Made by a program: the position numbers and the translations under genes. Of a stretch of DNA of 64,000 nucleotides, positions 40,892-62,739 are shown in pieces. The stretch is from Scylla paramamosain (lineage: Eukaryota; Arthropoda; Malacostraca; Decapoda; Portunidae). The notes under the pieces were generated by a model. The model was not told the DNA's origin. It worked only from the letters and a program-made list of their open reading frames with translations, and searched no databases. Numbering within the stretch: the first letter of the stretch is position 1; each line of letters opens with the position of its first letter. The stretch is taken from positions 2,425,486-2,489,485 of the forward strand of contig NC_087173.1 in NCBI RefSeq assembly GCF_035594125.1. The letters run 5' to 3'.

Positions 40892-41100
40892 TTTTCAGTT
40901 TTCTTGTCTTCCACACTTCATCATCATCTTCTTTTTCCGATCCTTCCCTTTTTTCTTTTGTACATCATTTTTCTTGTTCTTGTTCTTGTTCTTCGTCTTC
41001 CTCCTCCTCCTCCTTCTTGCTCGGGTTTGTCTTTCCCCAGCGCTAAGTTCTGATAATATGAAGCATCTGTCTCGAGTTGGGAATGTTTAAGGCTTCTAAT
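40321..41100. repeat. Purine/pyrimidine-rich stretch with (GAG)n and (CT)n
   Basis: (GAG)n at about 40,339-40,373 and (CT)n at 40,816-40,888, with A/G-rich low-complexity sequence between. Apparent frames are compositional. Confidence 0.85.
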
Positions 41101-41297
41101 TAGGTGCATAATTACCTAACGCGGAAATTACGGTTTAATTTACGAAGAGGAAGCGTTTTTTATGCACGAGCGTCCTGGTGGTGGTGGTGGTGGTGGTGGT
41201 GATAGAGTGTGGCATGTTCTTGTTCCCATCTGTGATCATCTTTAGAAGGAACAGTGGAGGGGTTACTCATTAAATGGTCATCGTTTTTTTAACCATA

Positions 41298-41515
41298 TTT
41301 TGAAACACTTTTGGGCTGCACCTCCACTACTTTAAAAAAACTCGGATTGAAGTTACACATGCTTTTAAGCGAGTTTTTTTATGGCTCCCGTGACAGATTA
41401 ACGAGATTTCTATATTATTAATAGGGCAATCATTCTTGAAAACCCGGCTAATCATCTCTGTGGCCTTTGAAAATAGTCGTGATGAGAGAGCATAGGGTTT
41501 TTGATTACGGGCCTC
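41298..41515 (+). mobile_element. Short inverted-repeat element copy
   Basis: Near-complete copy: starts around TTTTGAAACACTTTTGGGCT, contains CACCTCCACTACTTTAAAAA and GTGACAGATTAACGAGATTT, and ends with AATAGTCGTGATGAGAGAGC then GATTACGGGCCTC. Confidence 0.75.
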
Positions 41516-42620
41516 TGCCACATCCTTTCTCCCTTCCATCAGAGGCAAAGAGGTGAAAGAGTTTTAACCATCAAGTGCTCGTGTCCTTGAGAAACCACAA
41601 GAGAGGCCAATTTATATTATTACTCTATCAGCTTCAATTTACACAAGTTTTATCCGTCGTCACTTGCGTCAGACTCACCTTAAGGGAAGAAAAAATTTGG
41701 CTATCACAACTGACGTCATTACCTTTAGTCATTCTGAGAAGCGAGAAGTAAGTCTCTTTAATTTATTCATATTTCATCCCTTGCCACTTGCATCAGAACC
41801 GCCGAAGGGAACGAACAGGATAGGGGGAGGAAACAGGTTGAGATACGAAATACTCCCATCTTTACCTAAAGTCATCTTCAGAAACGGCAAGTGGGAGCCT
41901 TTTCAATTTATCCTTAATTCTTTGTCACTTGCATCAGAAAGGAAGAGGTTTAGATAATCATATACTCGTCTCCCCGTCCTCATTTTCAGCTATCTTCAGA
42001 GGCAGAAAGAGAGGACCAACTCGTGCTATGAAAACAAACTAATTTTTATACACACTATCCCTTGTCCCTTCCATCAAAACCCAGAGAAAGCTAAGAATTT
42101 CAGACCCCATATTATTAAGCAACTCCTTGAAAATAGGGCTTACCATTTCTTGCAAACTGTGAGTGGCGGGGAAAAGGAATGCCTGATAATCTGATCCTTG
42201 GATAGTACGAGTATTGCAATTATGCCATCCCGTATCATTATATATCCAAGATCAAGGCAAACTCCTACTAAATATTCACTACCCCTTCCTTCAGAACCAA
42301 AGAAAAGGAGGAAGATTAGGTCAATATTCTTCAGTGCGCTCGTATCTTATCTCTACTAATTTCAGTGAACCTTAGTGAACGTTATCAATTCCAAATTTTT
42401 TATTTTATTTTATTTACTTTTTTTAAGGATTCTGCATCAACAACAGAAAACAAACTCATGAGAATCCGACTAATTATCTCTGCGGCCTGTGAAAATAGTC
42501 CAGTTGAGAGAACAAAGCGTTGCAAAATACTGGTAAGTTTGTCTAGAATAATCTTAAATTTCTATGCATTCTGTTCAACGTCCCTTGCTCCAGAACCCAA
42601 AGGAAAAAGAAGAGGATTAG
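41515..42620. repeat. Degenerate tandem array, about seven units
   Basis: A motif of the form TATCCCTTGCCACTTGCATC followed by AGAACC and AAAGG recurs near 41,525, 41,650, 41,780, 41,920, 42,060, 42,285 and 42,580, spaced roughly 120-220 bp. Units are heavily diverged, and a truncated inverted-repeat element sits inside. Confidence 0.55.
42418..42530 (+). mobile_element. Truncated inverted-repeat element copy (3' half)
   Basis: Only the 3' half is recognisable: AAGGATTCTGCATCAACAAC, CATGAGAATCCGACTAATTA and AAAATAGTCCAGTTGAGAGA. Confidence 0.6.
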
Positions 42621-42621
42621 G

Positions 42622-42815
42622 TCAACATTCTTAAACGTTTAGGTGTCTTATCTCAGCAGACTCTAGTGAGGTAATTATTTTCAAGAGCGTTTTCCATGTT
42701 TCCAGCGATGGCTTAACATCGATTCAGCAACATGAACAGAAAACACACGCACGATAGCCTGTCTAATCACGTCCGTGGCCTTTGGAAATAGTAGTGCTGA
42801 GAGAACAAAGCCCTT
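42622..42815 (+). mobile_element. Diverged inverted-repeat element copy
   Basis: Copy with CATTCTTAAACGTTTAGGTG at the start, a middle AACATCGATTCAGCAACATG, and an end GTGGCCTTTGGAAATAGTAG. It directly follows the degenerate tandem array of 41,515-42,620. Confidence 0.6.
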
Positions 42816-42839
42816 GGGAATTGGGGACACAAGCCTTGG

Positions 42840-43060
42840 ATTCACAGAGGGGAGTGCAGTCTGAGTGCCAAGGTCTCTTCTCCCTGCGGTGTCTGCTTGC
42901 TCGTCCCGCAGGCTGAAGTACTCTGGGAAGCGACGCAGTTTTATGGTACGGCTCAATTTGCAGTTAAGGGGCCTGCGCGGTGTTTTGCCATCGTTCATTT
43001 GCAAATTGTATAGTTTAATTTGGGGTCGAGGCACAATGGAGCGGCGAGGTGGGTGTTTTT
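42840..43060. promoter_or_regulatory. Candidate regulatory island with octamer palindrome
   Basis: Complex, non-repetitive, relatively GC-rich sequence surrounded by repeats. It includes the perfect palindrome ATTTGCAAAT at 42,997-43,006 (POU/octamer-like) and nearby TTTAATTT. No coding support. Regulatory function is inference only. Confidence 0.2.
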
Positions 43061-43169
43061 ATTCTTTTTACAGCGTCTCTTGCCATGCCACTCTCACCGT
43101 GCGTCGTATAGTAATGAAAATAAACACACAATCTCAATTTGTCAGTTAAGCGAATAAAGGGGGAATTGA

Positions 43170-43503
43170 AACAGACCCCCATGTCAATCTAGTCGTTTTC
43201 TTTGTTGCTATTTTCTCTCCCACCACTGCAGAGACAGAAAACGTGAAGCGGTTAAGAGATTAAGAGAAAATGGGTATAGATTTGCACGTCGTTTAAATAA
43301 TTCTCTTTGTAACTCTGATCGTGTCGCGGGGAAAGAAAACGTGAACCGGTGAAGCGAACGAAAGAAAATGGAAACCGCTTCTCTCGTAATGTTCTTTGTT
43401 GTTATTTTTATCATTCCACCACGCAAACAAAAAACGCGGAACACTTTAATCCTTTCGTTATTGACCGGGGAAACCATAAAGCAAACTGGAATCAGTAGAA
43501 ACA

Positions 43504-43572
<69 letters not shown>

Positions 43573-44235
43573 CAGGGAAATAGAGAAAAGCAAGACAGTT
43601 GAAAAGGTACGTAGATTAAAGACAGAAGAGAAAACAAAGAAGAGAAGGAAGAGAAGAGCTTATGTCATATTCTTTCCTCTTGACAATTAAAACGAAGGGC
43701 TAACTGACTAATTAAATAACCAACAAACTAACCAACAAGCTACACCAATCAACCAAACAAACAACTAAATCACTAGCTAAGAAAATAAACTAAACAAACA
43801 AAAAAAGAATAAACAAGAAAATAAACAAACAAATAGATAAAACTATCTCTACAAGGCCATCAAACAAACACTTCAGTGGACAGCAAGAGCAACAAACAAA
43901 ACCAAACAAACAACTAAACGAACAAAAAAAAAAAAAAAAAATAGACAAGAAAATAAGAAAAAAAAATAAGAAAAAGAAGAGGAAGGAGAAGAAAATAACT
44001 AACTCAACAAAGGCCCCAAAAAAGAAGCTCCATCAGACAACAAGAGCAACAAACAAAACAAAACAAAACAAAACAAAACAAAACAAAAAAAAAACAAACA
44101 AACAAATAAACAAACAGACAAAACATCCCCTCCCCCCCCAAAAAAAAAAAAAAACTCAACAAGAACTTAAAAAAAAAATAAATAAATAAAAATAAATAAA
44201 AACACTTCAAAAGACAACAAGACCAGCTCACCATA
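43170..44235. repeat. Repeat-rich stretch: ~120-bp degenerate repeat, (CA)n, A-rich DNA
   Basis: Two related units (GAAAACGTGAAGCGGTTAAG and GAAAACGTGAACCGGTGAAG) lie near 43,238 and 43,337. (CA)n follows at 43,508-43,569, then a long A-rich tract with AAACA and AAAAC repeats to about 44,215. Confidence 0.75.
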
Positions 44236-44469
44236 TTATCTCCCTTGCGTCTAGAGTCCGGGCCCAGCTTGCCTGCAGTCTTCTGGCCTTTATCGATACA
44301 TTGAGGCCAGGTGGTCCTGACTCATGTTAAGTTTGCAGTCTGCAGTCTTCCCGTTATTGGGCGGAGGGCGGAGGACGGCAGGGCGGCACGGTAGCTGAGG
44401 AGAAAGAGTACTGCTTGAGTGTATGGTGCACAATATCCTTTGCTTCTTCTTTATCTTCTTGTCCTTGTC

Positions 44470-44800
44470 TTGTCTTTTCTGTTCGCGTGAAATTGGAAGA
44501 TTATTCTTTATTTTTAGTTTATTTATTTGTTTATTTATTTATTTATTTATGTTTTGTCAATTGAGTATATGGTGTTCTTTCTTCTTATTATCACCAAACT
44601 TGCTTCGTTTCACTTTTGTTTGCGTGAACGTAAAATTGGTAAGTTGTTCTTTATTTTTGGTTTATTTATTTATTTATTTTTGTCAATTGAGTTGGTGTGT
44701 TCAACTTCTTCCTTTTATTATCCTTGCCTCGTTCCTCTTTTGTTTGCGTGAAGGTAAAATTGGTATGTTATTTTTTTTTCAATTTGATTTTTGTGTTGGT
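44470..44800. repeat. Tandem repeat, about 2.5 units of ~130 bp
   Basis: TTTTGTTTGCGTGAACGTAA and related blocks recur near 44,478, 44,617 and 44,739, each followed by AAATTGGTAAGTT-like and TTTATTTATTTA sequence, with TTTTGTCAATTGAGT between. Confidence 0.8.
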
Positions 44801-46065
<1,265 letters not shown>

Positions 46066-46094
46066 GCAACACACACACAATAACAATAACATGT

Positions 46095-46220
46095 GTGCCT
46101 GGCCTGCCCTCTGGTGGTGGGGATCGCAGTGCAGCAAGGCAAGGACATCTGGGCATCACATTCGAGTCTGCTTTAATTGGTGTGGGATGAAATCGTCTAA
46201 TTACGACCAAATTTAATGAG
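46095..46220. promoter_or_regulatory. Candidate regulatory island with CTCF-like site
   Basis: Complex sequence about 0.8-0.9 kb upstream of the convertase-lectin start. On the minus strand, 46,101-46,120 reads CCACCACCAGAGGGCAGGCC, close to the known CTCF core. CTAATTA and TTTAATTGG motifs follow. No experimental support. Confidence 0.25.
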
Positions 46221-46499
46221 CCGTGCATGTCTGCGTTGGTGTTTGCTTCTTTCCCTCTTTTCTTTGGACCACTGAACAGCGTCTGTGTGGCGGTGGTGGT
46301 GGCGATCCCCTCCATTTCCTCATCTCAGTTCCAAGAAGCCTTAGATAACACACAACCAAGCAAATGTACACACTCCCGTCTCTTCTCTTGCTGCCTTGAC
46401 AACCCTCTCACGCTCAGTATCTACCATCCTCCTCCTACTCCTCCTTCTCCTCCTCTTTCTCTACCTCCTCCACCTCCTCCTCCTCCTCCTCCTCTCGGT

Positions 46500-47022
46500 G
46501 TAGTTTATCATAAAGGCAAGAGGTTCAGATTTTGTTCCCAGTCGTCATATTCAGCAGCCACACAAAGCCCCGTCGCTCTCTCCGTCGTTTCCTCCCTAGG
46601 GGCACCGAAGGGGTTAACGAAGTGCCTTCCCGACAGGCGGCACACGTGGCAACCCCGCTGACAGGCCGCCCGCCCCTGCCCGGCACGTCACGCAGCCACT
46701 TACCGCCGCTGCCGCCTGGTGACACAGCCTCAGTCTGCGTCTTGACGAGTGAATGACAAAGCCCGCGCGTGCGTCATGCCGTGGTGTGTGAGAGGGATTT
46801 CGGGCGTTCAGAAAACAAACATAAGTTACGGATTGGCATCTTGACTACATCTAAATCAGCTGTGGCGGCGGCGCGGGGCAGCGCGCAGCGGCACTCCATC
46901 CGTGCCGCCGTGACCTGCCGCCGCGACACCGTCACCGCCACTCTCCCCTCCTGTCCACTGTTGCACCTCCTCCCACAAGTGTTTGGCGTGTATGAGTGAT
47001 GTGCTGAGGTGTTGACAGTGCA
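46500..47022 (+). promoter_or_regulatory. GC-rich upstream / 5' UTR region of the convertase-lectin gene
   Basis: Unlike the surrounding AT-rich repeats, this stretch is CpG- and GC-rich with little repetition, and leads straight into the ATG at 47,023. It probably contains promoter and 5' UTR, but no TATA box or initiator could be fixed. Confidence 0.35.
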
Positions 47023-52670
<5,648 letters not shown>

Positions 52671-53076
52671 GTCTGCCTCCGCCACACGAGGAGACAGGCT
52701 TGTTTCTGTGAGTGACGCGGCGATTTGACGAACATGTCTTGCAGTGAAAACCTAAACAGTTCGGTGGTCGCCGGTGTGTTGTCTGTCAGCGCTTTGAGGA
52801 AAATGTCTAGGTTTACTGTGAACGGGAGGCAGTGATGACAACGAGGAGACGCGTGCACAACATTATCGCCTCAACTTGAAGCAGCCATTAAGCTTATCAT
52901 ATATCAACTGACGCGAACAAGTAGTAGTGCTTGGACAGATATTTTATGACTATATGAGAAACAACACACGAGCAGTAAGCGTAAATGATTTCGTAAGCCA
53001 ACCACACACAGCCTCACAATTCTGTACCTGGCCATTTAAAGGACTATTTGAAAACATGTACACGAACAACCAAAAC

Positions 53077-53135
<59 letters not shown>

Positions 53136-53141
53136 CCCCCT

Positions 53142-53180
<39 letters not shown>

Positions 53181-53640
53181 CCACACATGCACACACAAAT
53201 CATACAGACAAAGAGAGAACTGTTTGTTTTTGCTCGTGGTTCTGTCTTAACGTGCTGTCTCCTGCTGGGGTTATGAGAGACGGGGAGACAGTGGGGGAGT
53301 AGAAAGCGGCGTCTCTCTAATGCATCTCCCAAGGCGTGTCACGGAGGAAATCTCGAGAGCAAATCCGGAAAGCACTTACGCGTGGACTCGCAAGACGACT
53401 GAGTTTCCTGTTACGGCGGAAATATAATAAATGAGCAAGGGAAAAACGACTATAAATACCCTCAAGATTATGGCTGCCGGGAGTAATGTATTGGTGGTGG
53501 TGGTGGTGGTGGTGGTAGACTTGAAAGGGAGAGCATGGTGGTCTGAGAGGTAGACAAGAGAACAATAATAAATTAGATTTAATTCAAATAAATGGACCGC
53601 AGATGACGACTCGTGACGGAATAAGAACAAAGAACAAAGG
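52671..53640. other. Downstream sequence with (CA)n and (TGG)n
   Basis: (CA)n at 53,090-53,131 and 53,147-53,177 and a (TGG)n run near 53,492-53,516. No supported gene. Confidence 0.6.
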
Positions 53641-56200
<2,560 letters not shown>

Positions 56201-56206
56201 CACCAC

Positions 56207-56208
<2 letters not shown>

Positions 56209-56293
<85 letters not shown>

Positions 56294-56406
56294 GACAGTC
56301 GTGAGTGATGCACATGATCGATGGGCGCCGCGTTGTGTCGTAATCATGTCCCTCCCGCGGCGAATCATGGGAGTCAACACAACGAGGTGACCAACTCCCA
56401 TACTGC

Positions 56407-56455
<49 letters not shown>

Positions 56456-56483
56456 AACCAAACAGTTTTTTTCCTCATTGTGT

Positions 56484-56561
<78 letters not shown>

Positions 56562-56620
56562 CACGCACGCGCTGAATAAAATAAATTCCAAATGAAAAGT
56601 ACACAGGTTTTCAAATATTT

Positions 56621-56712
<92 letters not shown>

Positions 56713-56824
56713 ATGTGTATGGTGTATACTTGGATATAGTAATTACAAGGTTTTAATCCCATCCAAAATATAACACGCCTTTTCCTGGCCATAGATTACC
56801 CGTCAGTCACACCGCCATTCAACT

Positions 56825-56887
<63 letters not shown>

Positions 56888-56970
56888 ACGGTGTATCTGT
56901 GTATCTGTTTAAGTATTTTTCATTCAGTCTGTATCTGTCTGTCTGTCTGTTTGTTCATCTGTATCTGTTT

Positions 56971-57051
<81 letters not shown>

Positions 57052-57168
57052 CTGTGATAATGCGGTGCGCCATTCCACCTTTCACGACAGAAGAAGGTCA
57101 CCACCACCACCACCACCACCACCACCACCCACCACCACCACCACTACCACCCACCACCATCACAACAA
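56209..57168. repeat. Microsatellite-dense block
   Basis: (GT)n 56,209-56,290; (CT)n 56,409-56,452 and 56,489-56,558; (GA)n 56,623-56,708; (GT)n 56,828-56,884; (CT)n 56,974-57,050; (CAC)n about 57,100-57,168. Confidence 0.95.
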
Positions 57169-57677
57169 CAAAACAAGAAAAGAGAAAAAAAATACAACTC
57201 TAACTTATTCCCTTTACATAAACAAATCCTTTCACCCACAAGCAACACTAATATATTTTTACATATTTTTCCCCTCCCTTTTAAAAACGCCCTTCTTTTT
57301 CTTCTCCTCCCCACTGCTTTTTAAGGAAATTTACGCCGCAGTAACTTTTAACTCGAAGGTAAGACGCAGCGTAATTTCTTTCTTCTTTCCTTAAAAAAAT
57401 GAAAAAAAATAGAAAGTTGCGAACATTTTTGGTATCCTCTGAAGCTCCTGTGAATCCTATTTTCGTATTTTTTATTTTTCACCTCAGTGCACGATAAATA
57501 TTTCACGGAGACTAATAGGTCAGAGGCACGAAAGAAAACGAGATAAAAGGAGAGGAAAGTGTCAGTCAGGTGGTGGTGGTGGCGGAGGTGGTGATGGTGG
57601 TGGTTGTAAAGGATTAGTTTCTTGGTTTCAGATAAAGTTATGATTAGCTTGAGAATTAATGCCATAAGTTCGTGTGA

Positions 57678-57751
<74 letters not shown>

Positions 57752-57838
57752 TTTTATGCCTAGTAATGTACAAAATCTAATTAACATATCACAGGTGACA
57801 CACACACACACACACACACACACAATGAAGCACGTTAT

Positions 57839-57889
<51 letters not shown>

Positions 57890-58436
57890 CCATCCACACA
57901 AAATACTAACGCGTCTAATTGCCTTAATCACCCGTAACAAGCATCCCTGCAATTCAACATAAACAATTAAGAGAGCATCTGTCACATTCCCTGCACTCTA
58001 TCATTAACACTCACCACTGTGCCCCACTTTACAGTATTTCATTACACCCATCAGCTCCGGCAGCAATTCTCTCACATATCCATCACTTGCACTAACAACC
58101 AATGTTCTCTTTCATTTCATCCATCAATACCGACAAAAAAAACATTCACAAGGTACATTAACACCTGCTACTCACCTGTTCACCTATTAATTAACCATTA
58201 CCGTCTCTAGTTTACCCGTACCGTGAATTTCCCAAGGTTTAATTATCAGAGCTTTGGGAGAAGTGTTTAAGATCACGCTATTAATTGGTCTAATCGCCTC
58301 CTTATCTTCCTTCTGTCTACAACCCGGCCGTGGATATATTGGCCTATTACGGAGTGTTCTTACGTACTACACACGAGGGAGGAATGCTTTAAATTAGCGG
58401 GGTCTGTTAGTGTCTATACCTCACTGTCGGTGGGTA

Positions 58437-58501
<65 letters not shown>

Positions 58502-58539
58502 TATAATGACATAATAGGGTATACAGTACGTTAACTTAT

Positions 58540-58576
<37 letters not shown>

Positions 58577-58640
58577 ATATCAGGTCACCATTCTTCTTCA
58601 TCACACGCACTCAAACACGCCCAAGGGATCTTCTTGAGGT
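57169..58640. repeat. Intergenic with (GT)n, (CA)n and (CT)n
   Basis: (GT)n 57,680-57,750, (CA)n 57,799-57,824, (CT)n 57,843-57,888, (GT)n 58,437-58,500 and (CA)n 58,543-58,574. No supported gene. Confidence 0.85.
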
Positions 58641-58683
58641 GATAAAAGATCGGGAGAGAGTTTCAGCGGCGGGACTTCAGACA

Positions 58684-58687
58684 AAAA

Positions 58688-58723
<36 letters not shown>

Positions 58724-58730
58724 AAAAAAA
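58684..58730. repeat. (AAAG)n repeat
   Basis: AAAG tetranucleotides followed by an A run. Confidence 0.9.
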
Positions 58731-58839
58731 ATACGAACCGAACAGAATCGAACCCACTAACTTGTCCTCCCTTCACCCCTCCTCCATGTTCCCTCCAAGA
58801 GCCCTTCCTTCCCTCACCACAATGACCTTGAATTCCCTC

Positions 58840-59640
58840 CTGACACACATTTCCCGGGTGAAAGTTTGGCAGAAAACTCATGCAAGTGCAGTGGGACTCT
58901 TGAGGGGACTCGTGTCTTGGTCGGTATCGTCGTTGTATGGAATCAGTAATGCTTCCTTCCTGGTGCGTGGTGAGCGAGCGTCCCGTGGAGTGTTGGGGGA
59001 GGCAGCGGGAGTTACTTGAGCGGGTTTACTGTGAGATCTTTGGGGGAGTTGCGATGCTAGAAATTCACCGGGAGGGAAAGTCAAAAGCCGTTTTCTCTTT
59101 TATCGTCTCCTCGAGGGGCGGCGTTGAAAACCCCTCGCGCTGGTGGTTCTCTTACGTATTCGGGCGACCTATCGACGGAGCGGCGGACGCTTTACGGCGA
59201 TACACACTTAGCAGAGTTAAATTCACATTCCCAAAATATGGAACGGCCAGATCCACTCCTAAAAGGTCGAAAATGGCTGCGCGCTGACAGTAATGGAAAA
59301 GTTCATGGGAAGACGAGAGAGCTTTTTGATGTCCCTTGCCACCCACCCGCCTACTGCCCCCCAGCCCACTCGTCCCCAACCCAGGAACCCACCGCCCCTC
59401 TGCCCCCGCGGCCTCGTGACGAAACAGCCGCGATACGAGGCATCACGGACTCGACCAAATTGCTAAATGCCAGTCAGGTTAAAGGGAGAACGCCCGTAAC
59501 AGAGCGGCGGCGCGGGGACTGAGTAGGCCGTGGCGGGGGATCGGGAGGGCGTCCGGCCGGCACTGTGTTGTATGTACGTACGTATGCATGGCTGAGACTC
59601 CGGGAAGCTGGCGACCCGACGAGGCGAGGCGAGGCAGACA
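58840..59640. promoter_or_regulatory. CpG-rich complex-sequence island
   Basis: About 800 bp of GC- and CpG-rich, non-repetitive sequence amid microsatellites. It includes AAAATGGCTGCGCGC near 59,270 (YY1-like) and a CGTACGTACGTATG stretch near 59,575. No frame shows family features. It could be a promoter or a conserved element; not decidable here. Confidence 0.2.
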
Positions 59641-59836
59641 CTCACAATGCACTGTTATTATGTTGTTACTGTGAGAGGAAGAGGGAGGGCGGGAGAACAG
59701 GAGGCTGAGGAGGAGGAGGTCAAACAGGACACTCTGGCCGAGATAGAAGGATGATGTTTAATGAAAATGTGCTTTATTTAGAATGTCCAACCAGTCTTGT
59801 CTCTGAGAGGGAAGTGCGTAGGAAACAGGCGGCACA

Positions 59837-59901
59837 GGAGGAGGAGGAGGAGGAGGAGGAGGAGGAGGAGGAGGAGGAGGAGGAGGAGGAGGAGGAGGAG
59901 G
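59837..59901. repeat. (GAG)n trinucleotide repeat
   Basis: Perfect GGA/GAG array. Confidence 0.95.
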
Positions 59902-60085
59902 ACCGATAATAGAATCAGTGAAAATGAGTCTCGTAGGAGGAAAAGAAAGAGAAGTACTGGTAAAAACAGGAAGGAGAGAAGGAAGAAAGAAGGGAAGAGG
60001 AGCAGCGTGGAGGAGAAGAGACACAGTAAGGAAAATAAGTTGCAGGTTTGATTGACTGACTGACTGACTAACAGACTGACTTATT

Positions 60086-60560
<475 letters not shown>

Positions 60561-60764
60561 AAACAAAAGAAAAAAAAAGTGAAAACAGATCAATCCGGAG
60601 CGAAGTAAAAGTGGAGGAGAGAGGGACGGAGGAGGAAAGAGAAGCAGAGATAGGGAGGGAGAGAAAATAAAAGATGAAGGGGGAGAGACATGAAAGTAGA
60701 GACTGAGACGAACAGAGGAGAAAAGAAAAGTGGAGATGCAGAGGAAGAGAAATAGAAGGATAAT

Positions 60765-60768
<4 letters not shown>

Positions 60769-60858
<90 letters not shown>
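60769..60858. repeat. (GA)n microsatellite
   Basis: Perfect GA array within a longer purine-rich tract (60,560-60,960). Confidence 0.95.
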
Positions 60859-60863
<5 letters not shown>

Positions 60864-60999
60864 GAGACATGGAGATGAGAGGGTGGAAATAACAAGTGAA
60901 TGGAGAAAGAGTAGGTGTGAAGCAAAGAGAATCGGAGAGCGAGAGAAAGAGAGAGGGGAAGAAAATCAGGGTTTCCTCACAATAAGCGGGGCAGGTGAT

Positions 61000-61200
61000 G
61001 AGTGAGCAGCTGAGTGGCGGTGTTATTGCCGGCGTGGTGCTGCCCTCTGCCGCCGCTCAGTGCCATTAGCGCGGTGCGGCGGCCACCCGTTGGTCTCCCT
61101 GATGCACGGCGCGCCATAATTGTCTCTTGTGGCCTCGCAAAGTTACGGTTCAGTTGCCGCCTCGACCATAAGGACTTGCCGCGATGGGAAGGATGCTGAA
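61000..61200. promoter_or_regulatory. CpG-rich complex-sequence island
   Basis: GC-rich sequence with CGCGCCATAATTGTCTC and TGGCCTCGCAAAGTTACGG, between a purine tract and minisatellites. Coding support is absent; it is a candidate conserved non-coding element only. Confidence 0.2.
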
Positions 61201-61204
61201 GGTG

Positions 61205-61560
61205 CCCCGAGAACCCAGGAATGGTGGGAGTACTTGCTTGGGGGCTTGGAGGGGGAAAGAGGTTAATTGGAAGTGCGAGAGGGTCTAACCTTACATTTCT
61301 GGCGGGGAGGGAAGATTCGAACCCCTAGGAATGGAGGGAGTACTGGCTTAGGGGCTTGGAGGAGGAAGGAGGCTAATTGGAGGTGCTGGAGTGTCTAACC
61401 TTGCATTTCTGGCGGGGCGAGGGAGGATCCTAGTCACGGAGGGAAGGAAGTACATTGAATCTTCTCCTTGAGCTCTAAACTATTTGGAGAGGAAAGGAGG
61501 TTAACTGGAGGTGTGTGAGGGTCTAACCTTGCAATTCTGGCGGGGCGAGGGAAGACTCTA
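61205..61560. repeat. Three tandem units of ~110-140 bp
   Basis: GGTCTAACCTTACATTTCTG, GTGTCTAACCTTGCATTTCT and GGTCTAACCTTGCAATTCTG occur near 61,282, 61,391 and 61,521. Each is followed by GGCGGGG(CGA)GGGA and preceded by GAGGTTAAT/CTGGA-like sequence. Confidence 0.9.
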
Positions 61561-61659
61561 GAGAAGGAAGGAAGAACATTGAATTTTGTCCTTGAATTCT
61601 AATTTATCTATTCCTCCTTCCTACTGCGACCATCCTTGTATAGTAAGCAGGTCTTGATA

Positions 61660-62010
61660 GAGTGTGAGAGAAGTTCCAGAGTGTGAGAGGAGTTCTGGGA
61701 TATGTGAGGGGAGTTCTGGGGTGTGTGAGGGGAGTTCTTGAGTGTGTGAGGGGAGTTCTAGGGTATGAGGGGAGTTCTGGTGTGTGTGAGGGGAGTTCTG
61801 GTGTGTGTGAGGGGAGTTCTGGGGTGTGTGAGGGAAGTTCTAGGGTGTGAGGGGAGTTCTAGGGTGTGAGGGGAGTTCTGGCGTGTGTGAGGGGAGTTCT
61901 AGGGTGTGAGGGGAGTTCTAGGGTGTGAGGGGAGTTCTAGGGTGTGAGGGGAGTTCTGGGTTGTGTGAGGGAAGTTCTGGGGTGTGAGGGGAGTTCTGGC
62001 GTGTGTGAGG
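61660..62010. repeat. GT-rich minisatellite, ~16-20 bp unit
   Basis: About 17 head-to-tail units of the form GTGTGAGGGGAGTTCT(A/G)GG, varying by a GT insertion. Strong G/C strand asymmetry. Confidence 0.95.
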
Positions 62011-62049
62011 GTGTCTGGCAAGGCTGTCATGAGGTGAGTGTGAATGACG

Positions 62050-62470
62050 CCGTGACTCATTCCCAGAGTAATTACTTTTATTTGTGATGATTTTGACACA
62101 AGGTAAGAAAACAATAATTTGATGAAAGGGAAAGGTGTGGAAATATTACGTAATTTTAATATGTTGAAAAACGAAGAACTATGTTAATTCTTATCACATT
62201 ATTAATCAAATTATTTTTGCTTACAATAATAAAGACAAATTATGAATATATTTACTTAAAGAAAAACTAAAACTTTACGTGATTTCAAGAAAATACTTAA
62301 AGAAAATACCGTAATTTTCATATACTGTGAAACGAGAAATTCTGTTACTTCTTACCGCTTGATTAAACTAATTACTTTCACTTACAATGATTAAGACAAA
62401 TGTGATGCACACGGTTATCTAAGAATAATTAAAACTTCACATTCTAACAAACTGAAAGATAAACTTGCTA
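62050..62470. repeat. Two to three diverged units of ~165 bp
   Basis: Collinear blocks (CGTAATTTTAATATG... and CGTAATTTTCATATACTG; CTTACAATAATAAAGACAAAT and CTTACAATGATTAAGACAAAT, shortened) show a duplication, with a partial unit near 62,065. Confidence 0.7.
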
Positions 62471-62688
62471 TGACTGGCTCATGCAGCGTGACTTTTACTC
62501 GTGATTAACAAGGTGTATTTTATGAACACATTAAACTGAAGTATAAGAAAAGTGTACTGACGTTAGATAATCTTGAGAAACCGTAAGAAATTACGATCTT
62601 AGATGTACCCTGCTGTCTATTACTCAGTTAAATTTACTTACTATTTAAGGCACGTTATAAAAGAAAGATAATTTAATGAAAAGAAAAC

Positions 62689-62692
<4 letters not shown>

Positions 62693-62727
<35 letters not shown>
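62693..62727. repeat. (CA)n microsatellite
   Basis: Perfect CA array. Confidence 0.95.
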
Positions 62728-62731
<4 letters not shown>

Positions 62732-62739
62732 AGATAACA

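Noticed and set aside
59124..59522. 132-codon frame in the CpG-rich island
   Set aside because: Open because of high GC. No domain, several overlapping frames of equal length on both strands, no splice context.
61300..61330. GATTCGAACCCC, resembling a minus-strand tRNA T-arm
   Set aside because: It is one unit of a tandem repeat. The stem has a mismatch and no D-arm, anticodon arm or acceptor stem could be formed around it.
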